A stretch of DNA of 64,000 nt from Methylocystis sp. SC2 (GTDB lineage Bacteria > Pseudomonadota > Alphaproteobacteria > Rhizobiales > Beijerinckiaceae). Position 1 is the stretch's first letter. Every line of letters begins with the position of its first letter. The notes under the pieces were generated by a model. That model made no database searches. It was given only the letters and a program-made list of their open reading frames with translations, and was not told where the DNA came from. The DNA lies in contig NC_018485.1 of the NCBI RefSeq assembly GCF_000304315.1, forward strand, positions 2,884,501-2,948,500, written 5' to 3'. Positions 25,655 through 35,250 of the stretch are shown here, one piece after another. The translations under genes and the position numbers were made by a program.

Positions 25655-26922
25655 GCGTCGTCACTGACTCTCCGATCTGGCGGCCCTTTACGCAGCATGC
25701 GCTGCAGCCCGGCGCCTTCAAGATCGCGCGCGCCGAGGGCGCCTGGCTCGAAGCCGAGGACGGCAAGCGCTTTCTCGACGCCATTTCATCCTGGTGGGTG
25801 ATTACGCACGGCCATCGCCATCCGGCGATCATGCAGGCGATCCGAGAAGCCACCGAACGGCTCGATCAGATCATCTTCGCCGGCTTCACCCATGAGCCGG
25901 CGGAAGCGCTGGCGCGGCGCCTTGTGGCGCTGACGCCGCCGGGACTCGACTACGTGTTCTACTCCGACAGCGGCTCCACCTGCGTCGAAGTGGCGATCAA
26001 GATGGCGCTCGGATTCTGGCGCAATCGCGGCGAAGCGCGCACGCGCATCGTCGCGCTCGAACACGGCTATCACGGCGATACGATCGGCACGATGTCCGTC
26101 GGCGCGCGCTCGCCCTTCAACGCGCCTTACGAGCCGCTGCTCTATGAGGTCTCGCGCATCCCGTTCCCCGCGCGCGGACGCGAGCAGGAGACGCTCGACG
26201 CGCTGGAGCGCGCCTGCCGCGACAGACCCGCCGCCTTGCTGGTCGAGCCGCTGATCTTGGGCGCGGGCGGCATGCTCATCTACGGCGCCGAGACGCTCGC
26301 GGAGATGCAGCGCGTCTGCGCGCGTTACGGCGTGCTGTTCATCGCCGATGAGGTGATGACGGGCTTCGGCCGCTCCGGAACGCTCTTCGCCTGCGAACAG
26401 GCGGACGTCATTCCTGACATCGCCTGCTACGCCAAGGGGCTTACCGGCGGCGCGCTGTCGCTCGCCGTCACCATGTGCAAGCGCGAGATTTTCGAGGCGC
26501 ATCTGTCGCCGGAGCGCGCGCGCGCCTTCTTTCACTCGAGTTCATACACCGCCAATCCGATCGCCTGCGCCGCCGCGCTCGCCAATCTCGACGTGTGGGC
26601 GACGGGCGCGCCCGCCGCGCGTGTGGCGGCGCTCTGCGACATGCAGGCGACGCGTATAGCGGGCTTTGCGAATGACGCGCGCTTCTCCAACGTCCGCCAG
26701 CTCGGAATCGTCACGGCGCTCGATCTCAATGTCGCGCAGGGCGGCTATCTGGCGACGATCGCGCTCGATCTCATGCGCTTCTTCAATGCGCGCGGGCTCG
26801 TGCTGCGCCCGCTCGGGCCGACGATCTATGTCTTTCCGCCGTACTGCGTCGAGGAAGCCGAACTCGATCTCGTCTATGACGCGATCAGCGAGGCGGCCGA
26901 TTGCTTCGGCCGATCTGCGTAG
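25651..26922 (+). CDS. bioA: Adenosylmethionine--8-amino-7-oxononanoate transaminase
   Basis: A 423-residue class III aminotransferase that uses S-adenosylmethionine as amino donor to make 7,8-diaminononanoate. WRPFTQHAL near the start, the SSWWVITHGHRHPAI motif, DEVMTGFGRSG and the PLP lysine in CYAKGLTGG are present. GTG 25651 overlaps bioD by four bases. bioB is not in the window, so the last biotin step is encoded elsewhere. The gene ends eight bases from the convergent fadD stop. Confidence 0.94.
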   Translation: MSVVTDSPIWRPFTQHALQPGAFKIARAEGAWLEAEDGKRFLDAISSWWVITHGHRHPAIMQAIREATERLDQIIFAGFTHEPAEALARRLVALTPPGLDYVFYSDSGSTCVEVAIKMALGFWRNRGEARTRIVALEHGYHGDTIGTMSVGARSPFNAPYEPLLYEVSRIPFPARGREQETLDALERACRDRPAALLVEPLILGAGGMLIYGAETLAEMQRVCARYGVLFIADEVMTGFGRSGTLFACEQADVIPDIACYAKGLTGGALSLAVTMCKREIFEAHLSPERARAFFHSSSYTANPIACAAALANLDVWATGAPAARVAALCDMQATRIAGFANDARFSNVRQLGIVTALDLNVAQGGYLATIALDLMRFFNARGLVLRPLGPTIYVFPPYCVEEAELDLVYDAISEAADCFGRSA

Positions 26923-26930
26923 CGCGATCG

Positions 26931-28688
26931 TCAGCCTTTGATCTCCGTGCGCACGCTCTTGCCGCGTCCCTCGTCGGCGACGGCGTTCTTGCGCGCGAGA
27001 AAGTCGTCCTTGAGCGCGCGCCGCAAAATTTTGCCGACGTTGCTCTTGGGCAGGCTCTCGCGAAATTCGTAATAGCGCGGAACCTTGTAGCTCGTCAGTT
27101 GCTCATGCGCGAAAGCGCGCAACTCTTCGCGCGTGAGGCTCGGATCGCGCGCCACGATGAACGCCATCGGCGCTTCGCCGGAATGTTCGTGCGGCACGCC
27201 GATGACGGCCGCTTCCTTCACTTTGGGATGTTCGACCAGCACGCATTCGACTTCGTTGGGATAGACGTTGAAGCCCGAGACGAGGATCATGTCCTTCAGC
27301 CGATCGACGATCTTGATCAGCCCGTCCGGCGCCATCACCGCAATGTCGCCAGTCTTGAGAAAACCGTCGGGAGTCAGGGCGTTCGCGGTCTCATCCGGCC
27401 TGCGCCAGTAGCCGCCCATCAACTGCGGGCCCTTGACGCAGAGTTCGCCGCGCTCGCCAAGGGGGACGGGCGCGCCCTCGGGCGAACGCACCGAGACTTC
27501 CGTCGAGGGGACGGGATAGCCGATCGCGCCGGTGAATTCGGCGATCGTCGGCTTGTTCACCGTTACGATCGGCGACGTTTCGGTCAGTCCATAGCCTTCG
27601 ACGATCGGCTTTCCCGTCAGGGCCTTCCACTTTTGCGCCACGACCTCCTGGGTCGACATGCCGCCGGAGATGGTCAGGAGCAGATTGGAATAGTCGACCG
27701 AGCCGGCGGCGGAATGGTCGGCGATGGCTGCGTAAAGCGTGTTGACGCCGGAGAACAGCGTGAATTTCGATTTGCGCAGCGTCGCGATCAGGCCTTTGAT
27801 GTCGCGAGGATTGGCGATCAGCAGGCAGCTGCCGCCGGTCTTCACCACCAGCATCAGGCACGCCGTCAGTCCGAAGATGTGATAGAGCGGCAGCGCCGTC
27901 ACCATGATCAGCGGCTTACCTTCGAGGTAGGGCTTCAGCCAGGTCCACGACTGTTCGACATTGGCGGCGACGTTGCGATGCAGCAGCATGGCGCCCTTGG
28001 CGATGCCGGTCGTGCCGCCGGTATATTGCAGAAAGGCGATATCTTCCGGCCCGATCTGCGGCGGCTTGAACGGCTCCTCGGCGCCCGCTTGCAACACATG
28101 CGCGAAGCCGACGCAGCCGGGCAGCCGATAGGCGGGCGTCATGCGTTTGACCCAGCGCGAGACGAAATTGACGATCAGTCCGCGCAGCCCCATCAGATCG
28201 CCCGGCTTCACAATCACCGCACGTTCGACTTTCATTTGCGGCCAGGCGGCGGCCGCCGTATGCGCGAAATTTTCGAACACGAACAAGAAGCGCGCGCCGG
28301 AGTCGTTCGTCTGGTGTTCGAGTTCATGCGGCGTGTACAGCGGATTGACGTTCACCACGACGCCGCCCGCGAGCAAGACGCCGAACAGGATCGCGGGATA
28401 GGCGAGAACGTTCGGCGACATGATCGCGACCCGATCGCCTTTTCTTAATCCGCGCGTCTGCAGCCAGGCGGCGACGGCCACCGCGGCGCGGCCGAGCTCC
28501 TCGAAGGTGAGCGTCGCGCCAAAACTCTCCATCGCGGTCCTATCGGCGAATTCCGCAACGCTCGCGTTGAAAATGTCGACTAGCGTCGAATAGGAAGATT
28601 CGTCGATGTCCGCCGGGACGCCAGCCGGGTAGGACGAAAGCCAGGGCCGCTTGACGTAAGGGTCCTCTATTTTTTCTGCGCTGGTCAT
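26931..28688 (-). CDS. fadD: Long-chain acyl-CoA synthetase
   Basis: A 585-residue AMP-forming ligase that activates fatty acids with ATP and CoA. The ATP-binding motif QYTGGTTGIAKGAML lies at residues 221-235, with GYGLTETSP, GWLKTGD-like GFLKTGDIAVM and the late KDMILVSGFNVYPNEVE. The C-terminal LPKSNVGKILRR holds the catalytic lysine. ATG 28688 follows GAGGACGAC and begins the conserved N-terminus; the frame extends a further 48 codons upstream without family similarity. The role may be fatty acid scavenging or lipid turnover. Confidence 0.88.
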   Translation of the reverse strand: MTSAEKIEDPYVKRPWLSSYPAGVPADIDESSYSTLVDIFNASVAEFADRTAMESFGATLTFEELGRAAVAVAAWLQTRGLRKGDRVAIMSPNVLAYPAILFGVLLAGGVVVNVNPLYTPHELEHQTNDSGARFLFVFENFAHTAAAAWPQMKVERAVIVKPGDLMGLRGLIVNFVSRWVKRMTPAYRLPGCVGFAHVLQAGAEEPFKPPQIGPEDIAFLQYTGGTTGIAKGAMLLHRNVAANVEQSWTWLKPYLEGKPLIMVTALPLYHIFGLTACLMLVVKTGGSCLLIANPRDIKGLIATLRKSKFTLFSGVNTLYAAIADHSAAGSVDYSNLLLTISGGMSTQEVVAQKWKALTGKPIVEGYGLTETSPIVTVNKPTIAEFTGAIGYPVPSTEVSVRSPEGAPVPLGERGELCVKGPQLMGGYWRRPDETANALTPDGFLKTGDIAVMAPDGLIKIVDRLKDMILVSGFNVYPNEVECVLVEHPKVKEAAVIGVPHEHSGEAPMAFIVARDPSLTREELRAFAHEQLTSYKVPRYYEFRESLPKSNVGKILRRALKDDFLARKNAVADEGRGKSVRTEIKG

Positions 28689-28828
28689 GTCGTCCTCGGC
28701 TTCGCGGGCGTGAAGCGCGCGACGCGAATCGTCCGCTGCGCCTGTGTGTTCTTGTTCAAGATAGCGCGTCTCGCGTCGAATGAGGCCATTCCTGACGCGA
28801 TCATTATGTTGCGTCGCCGCGAGCCGCG

Positions 28829-29833
28829 TCACGCCGTCCCGGGCGGCGCCGGCCCCAGGCCGAAGAGCAGCGAAACGCCGAGCGCCAGAACGAGAATGGC
28901 GGCGACGAACTCGCCGCCGCGGGCGATGATCACCGCGCGGCGTGAATCCTTGCCGCTGAGGCGCATCGCGGCGCTCTTGGCGTAAACGGCCGTCGTGGCG
29001 AGGGCGCCCGTCGTCATCGCCGTTCCCGCCGACATGGCGATGACCGCTCCGGCGCCGGCGCCGAAAAGCCCCTGCGACAATGTGAACGCCAGCACCAGAA
29101 TGGCCCCCGAGCAGGGGCGTAGCCCGGCGGCCACGACGGTCGCGGCGGCGTCGGCGAGGCGAAACTTCGCTCCTCCCAATGCCGCAGGGTCCGGCGCATG
29201 GCGGCAGGTCGCGTCATGCACATGCGTCGGGTCGTCGATGGCCTCGCAGACGAAGCCGCGCGTCGTTGGGGCGATCGCAGGCATGCGGAGGGCCGCCGAT
29301 AGCGCATGGAATTTCACCCAGGCGAGGCGCGCGCCGAGCGCCGCGACCGCCGCATAGCTAGCAAGCTCGATGAAGTGGGTCGCGTCGCTCATCTGATTCG
29401 CGGTCGCCCGGAACAACGCGGCCGCCGCGCCGACCAGGGCGATGGCGACCAGTCCCTGCAGCAGCGCGGCGAGCGCCGCGAGCAGCAGACCGCGGCGCAG
29501 CGCCGTTTCATTGGCGAGCATGTAGGATGCAAGCACCGCCTTGCCGTGGCCGGGGCCGGCGGCGTGAAAAGCGCCATAGGCGAAACTCGCCGCAGCGAGC
29601 GCGAAGAACGCGGAAGGATCGGTCTTCAGCGCGCCGACGGCGGCGTGCAGCTCCGCGTGGAACTTGCTTTGCCAGGCAACGATAAGCCCGGCGACGCCCG
29701 TCGCCGCGGCCGTCGACTCTTGCGCGCCGACCGCAAATGGATGGCGCGGCGCGCCCCAGGCCGATGAGGCGGCGATCGCGGCCAGCGCCGCGGCGGTCAC
29801 GCCGAGCCAAACCGCCCTTCGCCCAATCCTCAC
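28829..29833 (-). CDS. NicO-family nickel/cobalt transporter
   Basis: A 334-residue membrane protein with an N-terminal signal-like segment. The metal motif YGAFHAAGPGHGKAVLASYM (residues 87-106) and the second-half AAGLRPCSGAILVLAFTL are the NicO/RcnA signatures. Unlike the copy at 18209, it lacks a His-rich loop, having only a short CEAIDDPTHVHDATCRH segment. It overlaps the DUF1007 gene by four bases, a pairing common for this transporter type. Direction of transport (import or export of Ni/Co) cannot be read from the sequence. Confidence 0.85.
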   Translation of the reverse strand: MRIGRRAVWLGVTAAALAAIAASSAWGAPRHPFAVGAQESTAAATGVAGLIVAWQSKFHAELHAAVGALKTDPSAFFALAAASFAYGAFHAAGPGHGKAVLASYMLANETALRRGLLLAALAALLQGLVAIALVGAAAALFRATANQMSDATHFIELASYAAVAALGARLAWVKFHALSAALRMPAIAPTTRGFVCEAIDDPTHVHDATCRHAPDPAALGGAKFRLADAAATVVAAGLRPCSGAILVLAFTLSQGLFGAGAGAVIAMSAGTAMTTGALATTAVYAKSAAMRLSGKDSRRAVIIARGGEFVAAILVLALGVSLLFGLGPAPPGTA

Positions 29834-30474
29834 GGACAGGCCACGATCGCGCGCGTCGCCAGCTTCATGCCGAAATCGGCGCCTGGCGACATGTTCTGAA
29901 AGAACGCTTCGCTCAGTTTCTGGCTTTCATTCGCCATGAGCGGCGCAGGTTCGACGAGACTGAGCGAGCATCCGCCCGGCGCTCCCGCGAGCGTCACGGG
30001 ATCCTTCTTCTCAAGTCCGAAGGAGACGAAATAGGTCGGGTCATAGACCTGAAAGGAGAACGGCTTCTTGGCCGCGATCGGCGTCTCCAGCGGCAGGAAG
30101 AAGCGCAGGGTGACGATCTTCTTGTCATTGGCTTCGAGCACGACATTTTCCGGCTGCTTGAACGCGAGCTTGGCGCTGTTCTGCTTGGCGAAGGTGAAAA
30201 ATTCGAATTCGGCCAGCGATTCGACGTTCGTTTTGGCGAGCGGCGCGAGTTCTTCGCGGGTGGGCGGCTTGCCGTCCTTTCCGAGGCCCTGCACCGCATA
30301 GGCCGAATACATTTCGTCGAATTCCCAGGCGTGCCGAACGCCCGCGATCTTGCCGTCGGGCGCGAAGACGACTTCGCTGCGCACCGCGACCCAGACATGC
30401 GGATGGGCCGAGGCCGCGCCAATTCCCAGCGCCGTCGTCAAAAGGATGAGAATCGAGCTTATTTTCAGCTTCAT
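29830..30474 (-). CDS. DUF1007 periplasmic protein, partner of NicO transporter
   Basis: A 214-residue exported protein. The signal peptide MKLKISSILILLTTALGIGA, then ASA, leaves HPHVWVAVRSEVVFAPDGK, the typical DUF1007 start with its HPHVW motif that may bind metal. The remainder (FFTFAKQNSAK, YDPTYFVSF) fits the family. It is translationally coupled to the NicO gene and is inferred to deliver or buffer metal for it in the periplasm. ATG 30474 is chosen because it begins the signal peptide; the frame upstream is unrelated. Confidence 0.85.
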   Translation of the reverse strand: MKLKISSILILLTTALGIGAASAHPHVWVAVRSEVVFAPDGKIAGVRHAWEFDEMYSAYAVQGLGKDGKPPTREELAPLAKTNVESLAEFEFFTFAKQNSAKLAFKQPENVVLEANDKKIVTLRFFLPLETPIAAKKPFSFQVYDPTYFVSFGLEKKDPVTLAGAPGGCSLSLVEPAPLMANESQKLSEAFFQNMSPGADFGMKLATRAIVACP

Positions 30475-30749
30475 GCGAGTCTCGCGCTTAGGCGGCGAAG
30501 GCGGCGAAAACGCGGCGCAGGCTCCCGCTTCGAGCCTGTGCATGCTAGCAGATCCGTCCTTGAAAAGGCGCTTCCGTGTGGCATAAGGTGGCGGACATAG
30601 AATCGGCGCTACTGGGCGCCTTTGCGGCGGAAGGCCGCGACCAGCTGGGTCTTTGAACCGGATTCGTTCACGGGTTGATCCTTGCTTTAGCGTGTGAGCG
30701 CAAGAGTCCCAAGCGCGCTTCGCCCCGATTTTCTCGCAGGAGAGCAATA
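30475..30749. promoter_or_regulatory. Divergent intergenic region, DUF1007 and oxidoreductase
   Basis: These 275 bases separate two divergent genes and must hold both promoters. No gene is convincing, and I could not assign -35/-10 boxes with confidence. AGGAGAG near 30739 is the ribosome site of the oxidoreductase. Confidence 0.4.
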
Positions 30750-33700
30750 ATGGCGGACACAGCCGCCGGCGACGCAAAGACCGGCTCCGCCTTCGCCGAG
30801 GCGTCGCTCTCCGATCGATTTGATCTCGACAGGTCGCGCGTTCTGATCACCGGCACGCAGGCGATCGTGCGTATGCTCCTTATGCAGAAGGAGGTGGACC
30901 GCCGCGCCGGACTGAACACCGCGGGTTTCGTCACCGGCTACCGCGGCTCGCCGCTGGGCGGCGTCGACGCGCAGATGCACAAGGCCAAGGCGCTGTTCGA
31001 CGCCAATAATATCTTGTACATGCCGGGACTCAACGAGGATCTCGCCGCCACCGCCATCTGGGGCGCGCAGCAGGCCGAGATGCGCGGCGAAGGCAAGTAT
31101 GACGGCGTCTTCTCGCTCTGGTACGGCAAAGGTCCAGGCGTCGACCGCAGCGGCGACGCCTTCCGCCACGTCAATCTCGCCGGCACGTCGCGCCATGGCG
31201 GCGCGCTGGCCCTCATGGGCGACGATCACACCGCCGAATCCTCAACCACCGCGCATCAGTCCGATTACCATTTCGTCGATGTGATGATCCCGATCCTGTC
31301 GCCGGCCGGCGTGCAGGAAATCCTCGATTACGGGCTTTACGGCTTCGCCCTGTCGCGTTTCGCGGGCGTGTGGGTCGGTCTGAAGCTGCTCAAGGATACG
31401 GTCGAATCGACGGCCTCGATCGACGGTTCGCTCGACCGCGTCCGCCCGATCACGCCCCCATCGTTTTTCATGCCGCCCGGCGGCCTCAACATCCGCCCCG
31501 GCGATCCGGTTCTCGCGCAGGAAGAGCGGATGCAGGAGAGCAAGCGCGACGCGATGCTCGCCTTCATTCGCGCCAATCGGTTGAACCGCATCATTACGTC
31601 GGGCGGCGCCAATCCGAAGATCGGCGTCATCACCGTCGGCAAGTCCTATCTCGACGTGCGCCAGGCGATGGACGATCTTGGCCTCGACGAGGTGAAGGCG
31701 AATGATCTCGGTCTACGCCTTTACAAGATCGCCGCGCCCTGGCCGCTGGAGCCGCAGGGTCTGCGCGAATTCGCCCGCGGCCTCGACCTCATCATCGTCG
31801 TCGAGGAGAAGCGCTCGCTTATTGAAGTGCAGCTGCGCGAGGAATTATACGGCGCGCCGCATCAGCCGCTGTGCATCGGCAAGAAGGACGAGCGCGGCGA
31901 ATGGCTGTTTCCGGTCAAGGGCGCGCTCGACTCCAATGACGTCGCCATCGCCATCGGCCGCCGCCTGCTGAAATATCATTCGCTCGACGAGCTGGAGGCG
32001 CGCGTGCGCCGGCTCGAGAAGCTGCAGGATCGTCGCCGGACGATGACCGACGTCACCGTTCGCGTGCCGCATTTTTGCGCCGGCTGTCCGCATTCGACGT
32101 CGACCCATGTGCCCGAGGGCTCGCGCGCCTACACCGGCATCGGCTGCCATTACATGGCGCAATGGATGGACCGCTCGACGGAGGGCTACACCCATATGGG
32201 CGGCGAAGGCGCGAACTGGATCGGCGAGGCGCCGTTCTCGACGCGCAAGCATATGTTCCAAAACCTCGGCGACGGCACCTATAATCATTCGGGGTCGCTC
32301 GCCATCCGCTTTGCGGTCGCGACGAACACCAACATCACCTTCAAGATTCTCTTCAACGGCGTCGTCGCGATGACCGGCGGCCAGAAGCATGAAGGCGAGC
32401 TGACCGTCGAAACGATCGCGCGGCAGGTCGCGGCCGAAGGCGTGCAGAAGATCGCCCTTGTCTCCGATGAGCCCGGCAAATATGCGCCGACGATCGGCTG
32501 GCCGCCGGGCCTGACGATCCATCATCGCAATGTCCTCAACGAGGTGCAGCGCGATCTGGCGCAAACCGACGGCGTCACCGTGCTGATCTACGATCAGACC
32601 TGCGCGACCGAAAAGCGCCGCCTGCGCAAGCGCGGGCTGATGAGCGATCCGGATTCGCGCGTCATCATCAACGAACTCGTCTGCGAGGGCTGCGGCGACT
32701 GCGGCACGGCGTCGAACTGCGTCGCGGTGCAGCCGGTCGAAACCGAATTCGGCCGCAAGCGGCGCATCGACCAGTCCGCCTGCAACAAGGACTTTTCCTG
32801 TCTCGAGGGGTTCTGCCCGAGCTTCGTCACCGTACATGGCGGGCGCATGAAAAAGGCGCCGCTGCCCTCGACGCAGGACGACGGCGGACTGCCGGCGTTG
32901 CCGGAGCCTGCGATCGCCAAGATCGGCGCCGTGCCCTATGGCGTGCTCGTCGCCGGGCTTGGCGGCACTGGCGTCGTCACCGTTTCCGCCATTCTCGGCA
33001 TGGCCGCGCATCTCGAGGGCAAGGGCGTCGGCGTCATCGACATGGCCGGCCTCGCGCAGAAGGGCGGGGCGGTCTATTGCCATGTGAAGATCGGCCGCAC
33101 CCCGGCGGACGTTCACGCGATCCGTATCGCCGCGGGCGAAGCCGATCTTCTGCTGGGCTGCGACCTCGTCGTCGCCGGCGCGAAGCAGGTGCTCGCCGCC
33201 GTCGAGCAGGGCAAGACGGCGGTGCTCGTCAACAGCGCCGAGGTGTTCCCCGGCGATATCGAGCGCAATCCCGACTTCGTGCTGCCTTCGGAAGAGATCA
33301 AGCAGGCGATCCGCTGGGCCGCAGGGCCGGAGTCGATCTTCATCGACACCACGGCGCTTGCGCAGGCGCTGCTCGGCGACTCGATCGCCGCCAATATTTT
33401 CATCCTCGGCTACGCCTGGCAGAAGGGCTATCTGCCGCTGTCCGACGCCGCGATCCTGCGCGCCATCGAACTGAACGGCGAATCCGTGCCGATGAATCAG
33501 TCGGCCTTCTTGTGGGGCCGACGCGCCGCGCATGATCTGAGCAGCGTGCTCGCCACTGTTAAGTCGCTGCGCCAGCCCAATGGCGATCGCGAGAAATCGA
33601 AGACGCTCGAGGAAATCATCGAACGTCGCGCGGCCTTTCTGGCTGATTATCAGAACGAGGCCTACGCCGCGCGCTACCGCGCCCGCGTCGAGAAGATCGC

Positions 33701-34265
33701 GAGGCTCGAAGCCGCGCGCGCGCCGGGTTCACGCGAACTCACCGAGGCGGTCGCGCGCTATCTCTTCAAGCTGATGGCGGCGAAAGATTATTATGAGGTC
33801 GCGCGGCTATACACGGACGGCGCTTTCCAACGTCAGCTTAAGGAAACTTTCGACGGCGATCTGCGCCTCGAACTGCATCTTGCGCCCAACTTTCCGTCGC
33901 TGCAGCGCAAGACCGACTTCGGCGGTTCGCGCAAGATCACCTTCGGACCCTGGATGTTCAAGGTGCTGCGCGTGTTGGCGCGGATGAAGACGTTGCGCAA
34001 CACCTGGTTCGACATCTTCCGCTTCGACCACGACCGCGTGGTCGAGGGCAGGCTGCTGAAGGATTACGAAGCGCTGCTCGATGAATTTTCTGTTTCGCTG
34101 ACGCGAGACAACCACGCGGGCGCCGTCGCGCTGGCGCGCGTCCCGGAATACATCCGCGGATTTGGCCACATCAAGGCGCGCCACATTGCGGCGGCGGACG
34201 CCGAGCGCGAGCGGCTCATGGCCGAATATCGCCAGCCAAGCGCGGTGAAACTCGCCGCTGAGTGA
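30750..34265 (+). CDS. Fused indolepyruvate (2-oxoacid) ferredoxin oxidoreductase
   Basis: A 1171-residue fusion of the IorA and IorB parts. The N-terminal part has GYRGSPLGG (63-71) and GDDHTAESSTTAHQSDYHF. The TPP-binding part has HFCAGCPHSTSTHVPEG and GIGCHYMAQWMD. A cysteine-rich segment (CEGCGDCGTASNC, then CNKDFSCLEGFCPSF) resembles a ferredoxin-type iron-sulfur region. The C-terminal gamma-like domain begins GVLVAGLGGTGVVTVSAILG. Such fused enzymes decarboxylate aryl- or branched-chain 2-oxoacids to acyl-CoA. ATG 30750 follows AGGAGAGCAATA. The gene stands alone; its exact substrate is inferred from the family only. Confidence 0.88.
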   Translation: MADTAAGDAKTGSAFAEASLSDRFDLDRSRVLITGTQAIVRMLLMQKEVDRRAGLNTAGFVTGYRGSPLGGVDAQMHKAKALFDANNILYMPGLNEDLAATAIWGAQQAEMRGEGKYDGVFSLWYGKGPGVDRSGDAFRHVNLAGTSRHGGALALMGDDHTAESSTTAHQSDYHFVDVMIPILSPAGVQEILDYGLYGFALSRFAGVWVGLKLLKDTVESTASIDGSLDRVRPITPPSFFMPPGGLNIRPGDPVLAQEERMQESKRDAMLAFIRANRLNRIITSGGANPKIGVITVGKSYLDVRQAMDDLGLDEVKANDLGLRLYKIAAPWPLEPQGLREFARGLDLIIVVEEKRSLIEVQLREELYGAPHQPLCIGKKDERGEWLFPVKGALDSNDVAIAIGRRLLKYHSLDELEARVRRLEKLQDRRRTMTDVTVRVPHFCAGCPHSTSTHVPEGSRAYTGIGCHYMAQWMDRSTEGYTHMGGEGANWIGEAPFSTRKHMFQNLGDGTYNHSGSLAIRFAVATNTNITFKILFNGVVAMTGGQKHEGELTVETIARQVAAEGVQKIALVSDEPGKYAPTIGWPPGLTIHHRNVLNEVQRDLAQTDGVTVLIYDQTCATEKRRLRKRGLMSDPDSRVIINELVCEGCGDCGTASNCVAVQPVETEFGRKRRIDQSACNKDFSCLEGFCPSFVTVHGGRMKKAPLPSTQDDGGLPALPEPAIAKIGAVPYGVLVAGLGGTGVVTVSAILGMAAHLEGKGVGVIDMAGLAQKGGAVYCHVKIGRTPADVHAIRIAAGEADLLLGCDLVVAGAKQVLAAVEQGKTAVLVNSAEVFPGDIERNPDFVLPSEEIKQAIRWAAGPESIFIDTTALAQALLGDSIAANIFILGYAWQKGYLPLSDAAILRAIELNGESVPMNQSAFLWGRRAAHDLSSVLATVKSLRQPNGDREKSKTLEEIIERRAAFLADYQNEAYAARYRARVEKIARLEAARAPGSRELTEAVARYLFKLMAAKDYYEVARLYTDGAFQRQLKETFDGDLRLELHLAPNFPSLQRKTDFGGSRKITFGPWMFKVLRVLARMKTLRNTWFDIFRFDHDRVVEGRLLKDYEALLDEFSVSLTRDNHAGAVALARVPEYIRGFGHIKARHIAAADAERERLMAEYRQPSAVKLAAE

Positions 34266-34314
34266 GGCGGGATCAGCGCCGTGGCATGAAGCCGCGCCGT
34301 CCGGCGCCTCGGAG

Positions 34315-34416
34315 CCGTCATTCCCGACAGCCGACGGCCTGATCGCGAATCCAGGGCTACACGATGCGCATTTGCCCTGGATTGCCCGATCGCGCTCCGC
34401 GCTTCGGGAATGACGG
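34315..34416. repeat. Intergenic palindrome (GTCATTCCCGA type)
   Basis: A 13-base perfect inverted repeat, CCGTCATTCCCGA (34315-34327) and TCGGGAATGACGG (34404-34416), encloses inner complementary segments (GATCGCGAATCCAGGG-like and CCCTGGATTGCCCGATCGCG-like). Units of this form are widespread between genes of Rhizobiales. It lies just after the oxidoreductase gene and before cobK. Confidence 0.7.
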
Positions 34417-34428
34417 GCGTGGAAAACT

Positions 34429-35250
34429 TTGACTGGTTGTTGTGGCGTGAAGGAAACGACGGACATTGGCGTAAAGGAAGCGCTCCCGGCTTCGGCGATT
34501 CCCAACGCAGCGTCTCGCCGCCGGGCGCTCGTGCTCGGCGGCTCGAGCGAAGCGCGCGCGCTTGCGACGCGCATCGCCGCCGATCCGCGACTTGATGGCG
34601 TCATTTCGCTCGCCGGCCGCACCAGCGCGCCGGTCGCGCATGATCTGCCGCTTCGCGTGGGCGGCTTCGGCGGCGTCGAAGGATTGACGCGCTATCTCGT
34701 CGAGGAGGGCGTCTCGCATGTCGTCGACGCGACGCATCCCTTCGCCGCGCGCATCTCCGCCAACGCCCGGGCCGCCTGCGCCGCCGCCGGCTTGCCGCTG
34801 CTCGTCCTGACGCGCCCGCCATGGGTCGCCGACCCGGGCGATCGCTGGATCGACGTCGACGACAACGCCGCGGCGGCGCGCGCGCTCGGCGCCGCGCCGC
34901 GCCGGGTCTTTCTCGCGATCGGCCGGCAAGGCGTCGCGGATTTTCGCGTTGCGCCGCAGCATGACTATGTCCTGCGGGTGATCGAGCCGCCGCAGGCCGG
35001 CGATCTGCCGCCCTCCTGCGAGGTGATCTTCGGCCGCGGTCCCTTCGCGCTCGAGGATGAGATCGCGCTGATGCGCGAGGGGCGCATCGAGATCGTCGTC
35101 GCCAAGAACAGCGGCGGCGCGCTCGCCTACGCCAAGATCGAAGCGGCGCGGGCGCTCGGGCTTGACGTCGTCATGATCGCCCGTCCGGCGAGCGCAGACG
35201 CCGCGACGACGCATAGCATCGACGCGGCGATGGCTTTCCTCGCGTCATGA
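34429..35250 (+). CDS. cobK: Precorrin-6A reductase
   Basis: A 273-residue NADPH enzyme of the aerobic cobalamin pathway. [20 protein letters not shown] near the N-terminus, [15 protein letters not shown] and the late [12 protein letters not shown] match CobK/CbiJ. The start is uncertain: TTG 34429 is used, but GTG 34447 would remove six residues with no effect on the domain. The stop overlaps the cobQ start by four bases. No cobalamin riboswitch is recognisable upstream. Confidence 0.87.
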   Translation: MTGCCGVKETTDIGVKEALPASAIPNAASRRRALVLGGSSEARALATRIAADPRLDGVISLAGRTSAPVAHDLPLRVGGFGGVEGLTRYLVEEGVSHVVDATHPFAARISANARAACAAAGLPLLVLTRPPWVADPGDRWIDVDDNAAAARALGAAPRRVFLAIGRQGVADFRVAPQHDYVLRVIEPPQAGDLPPSCEVIFGRGPFALEDEIALMREGRIEIVVAKNSGGALAYAKIEAARALGLDVVMIARPASADAATTHSIDAAMAFLAS

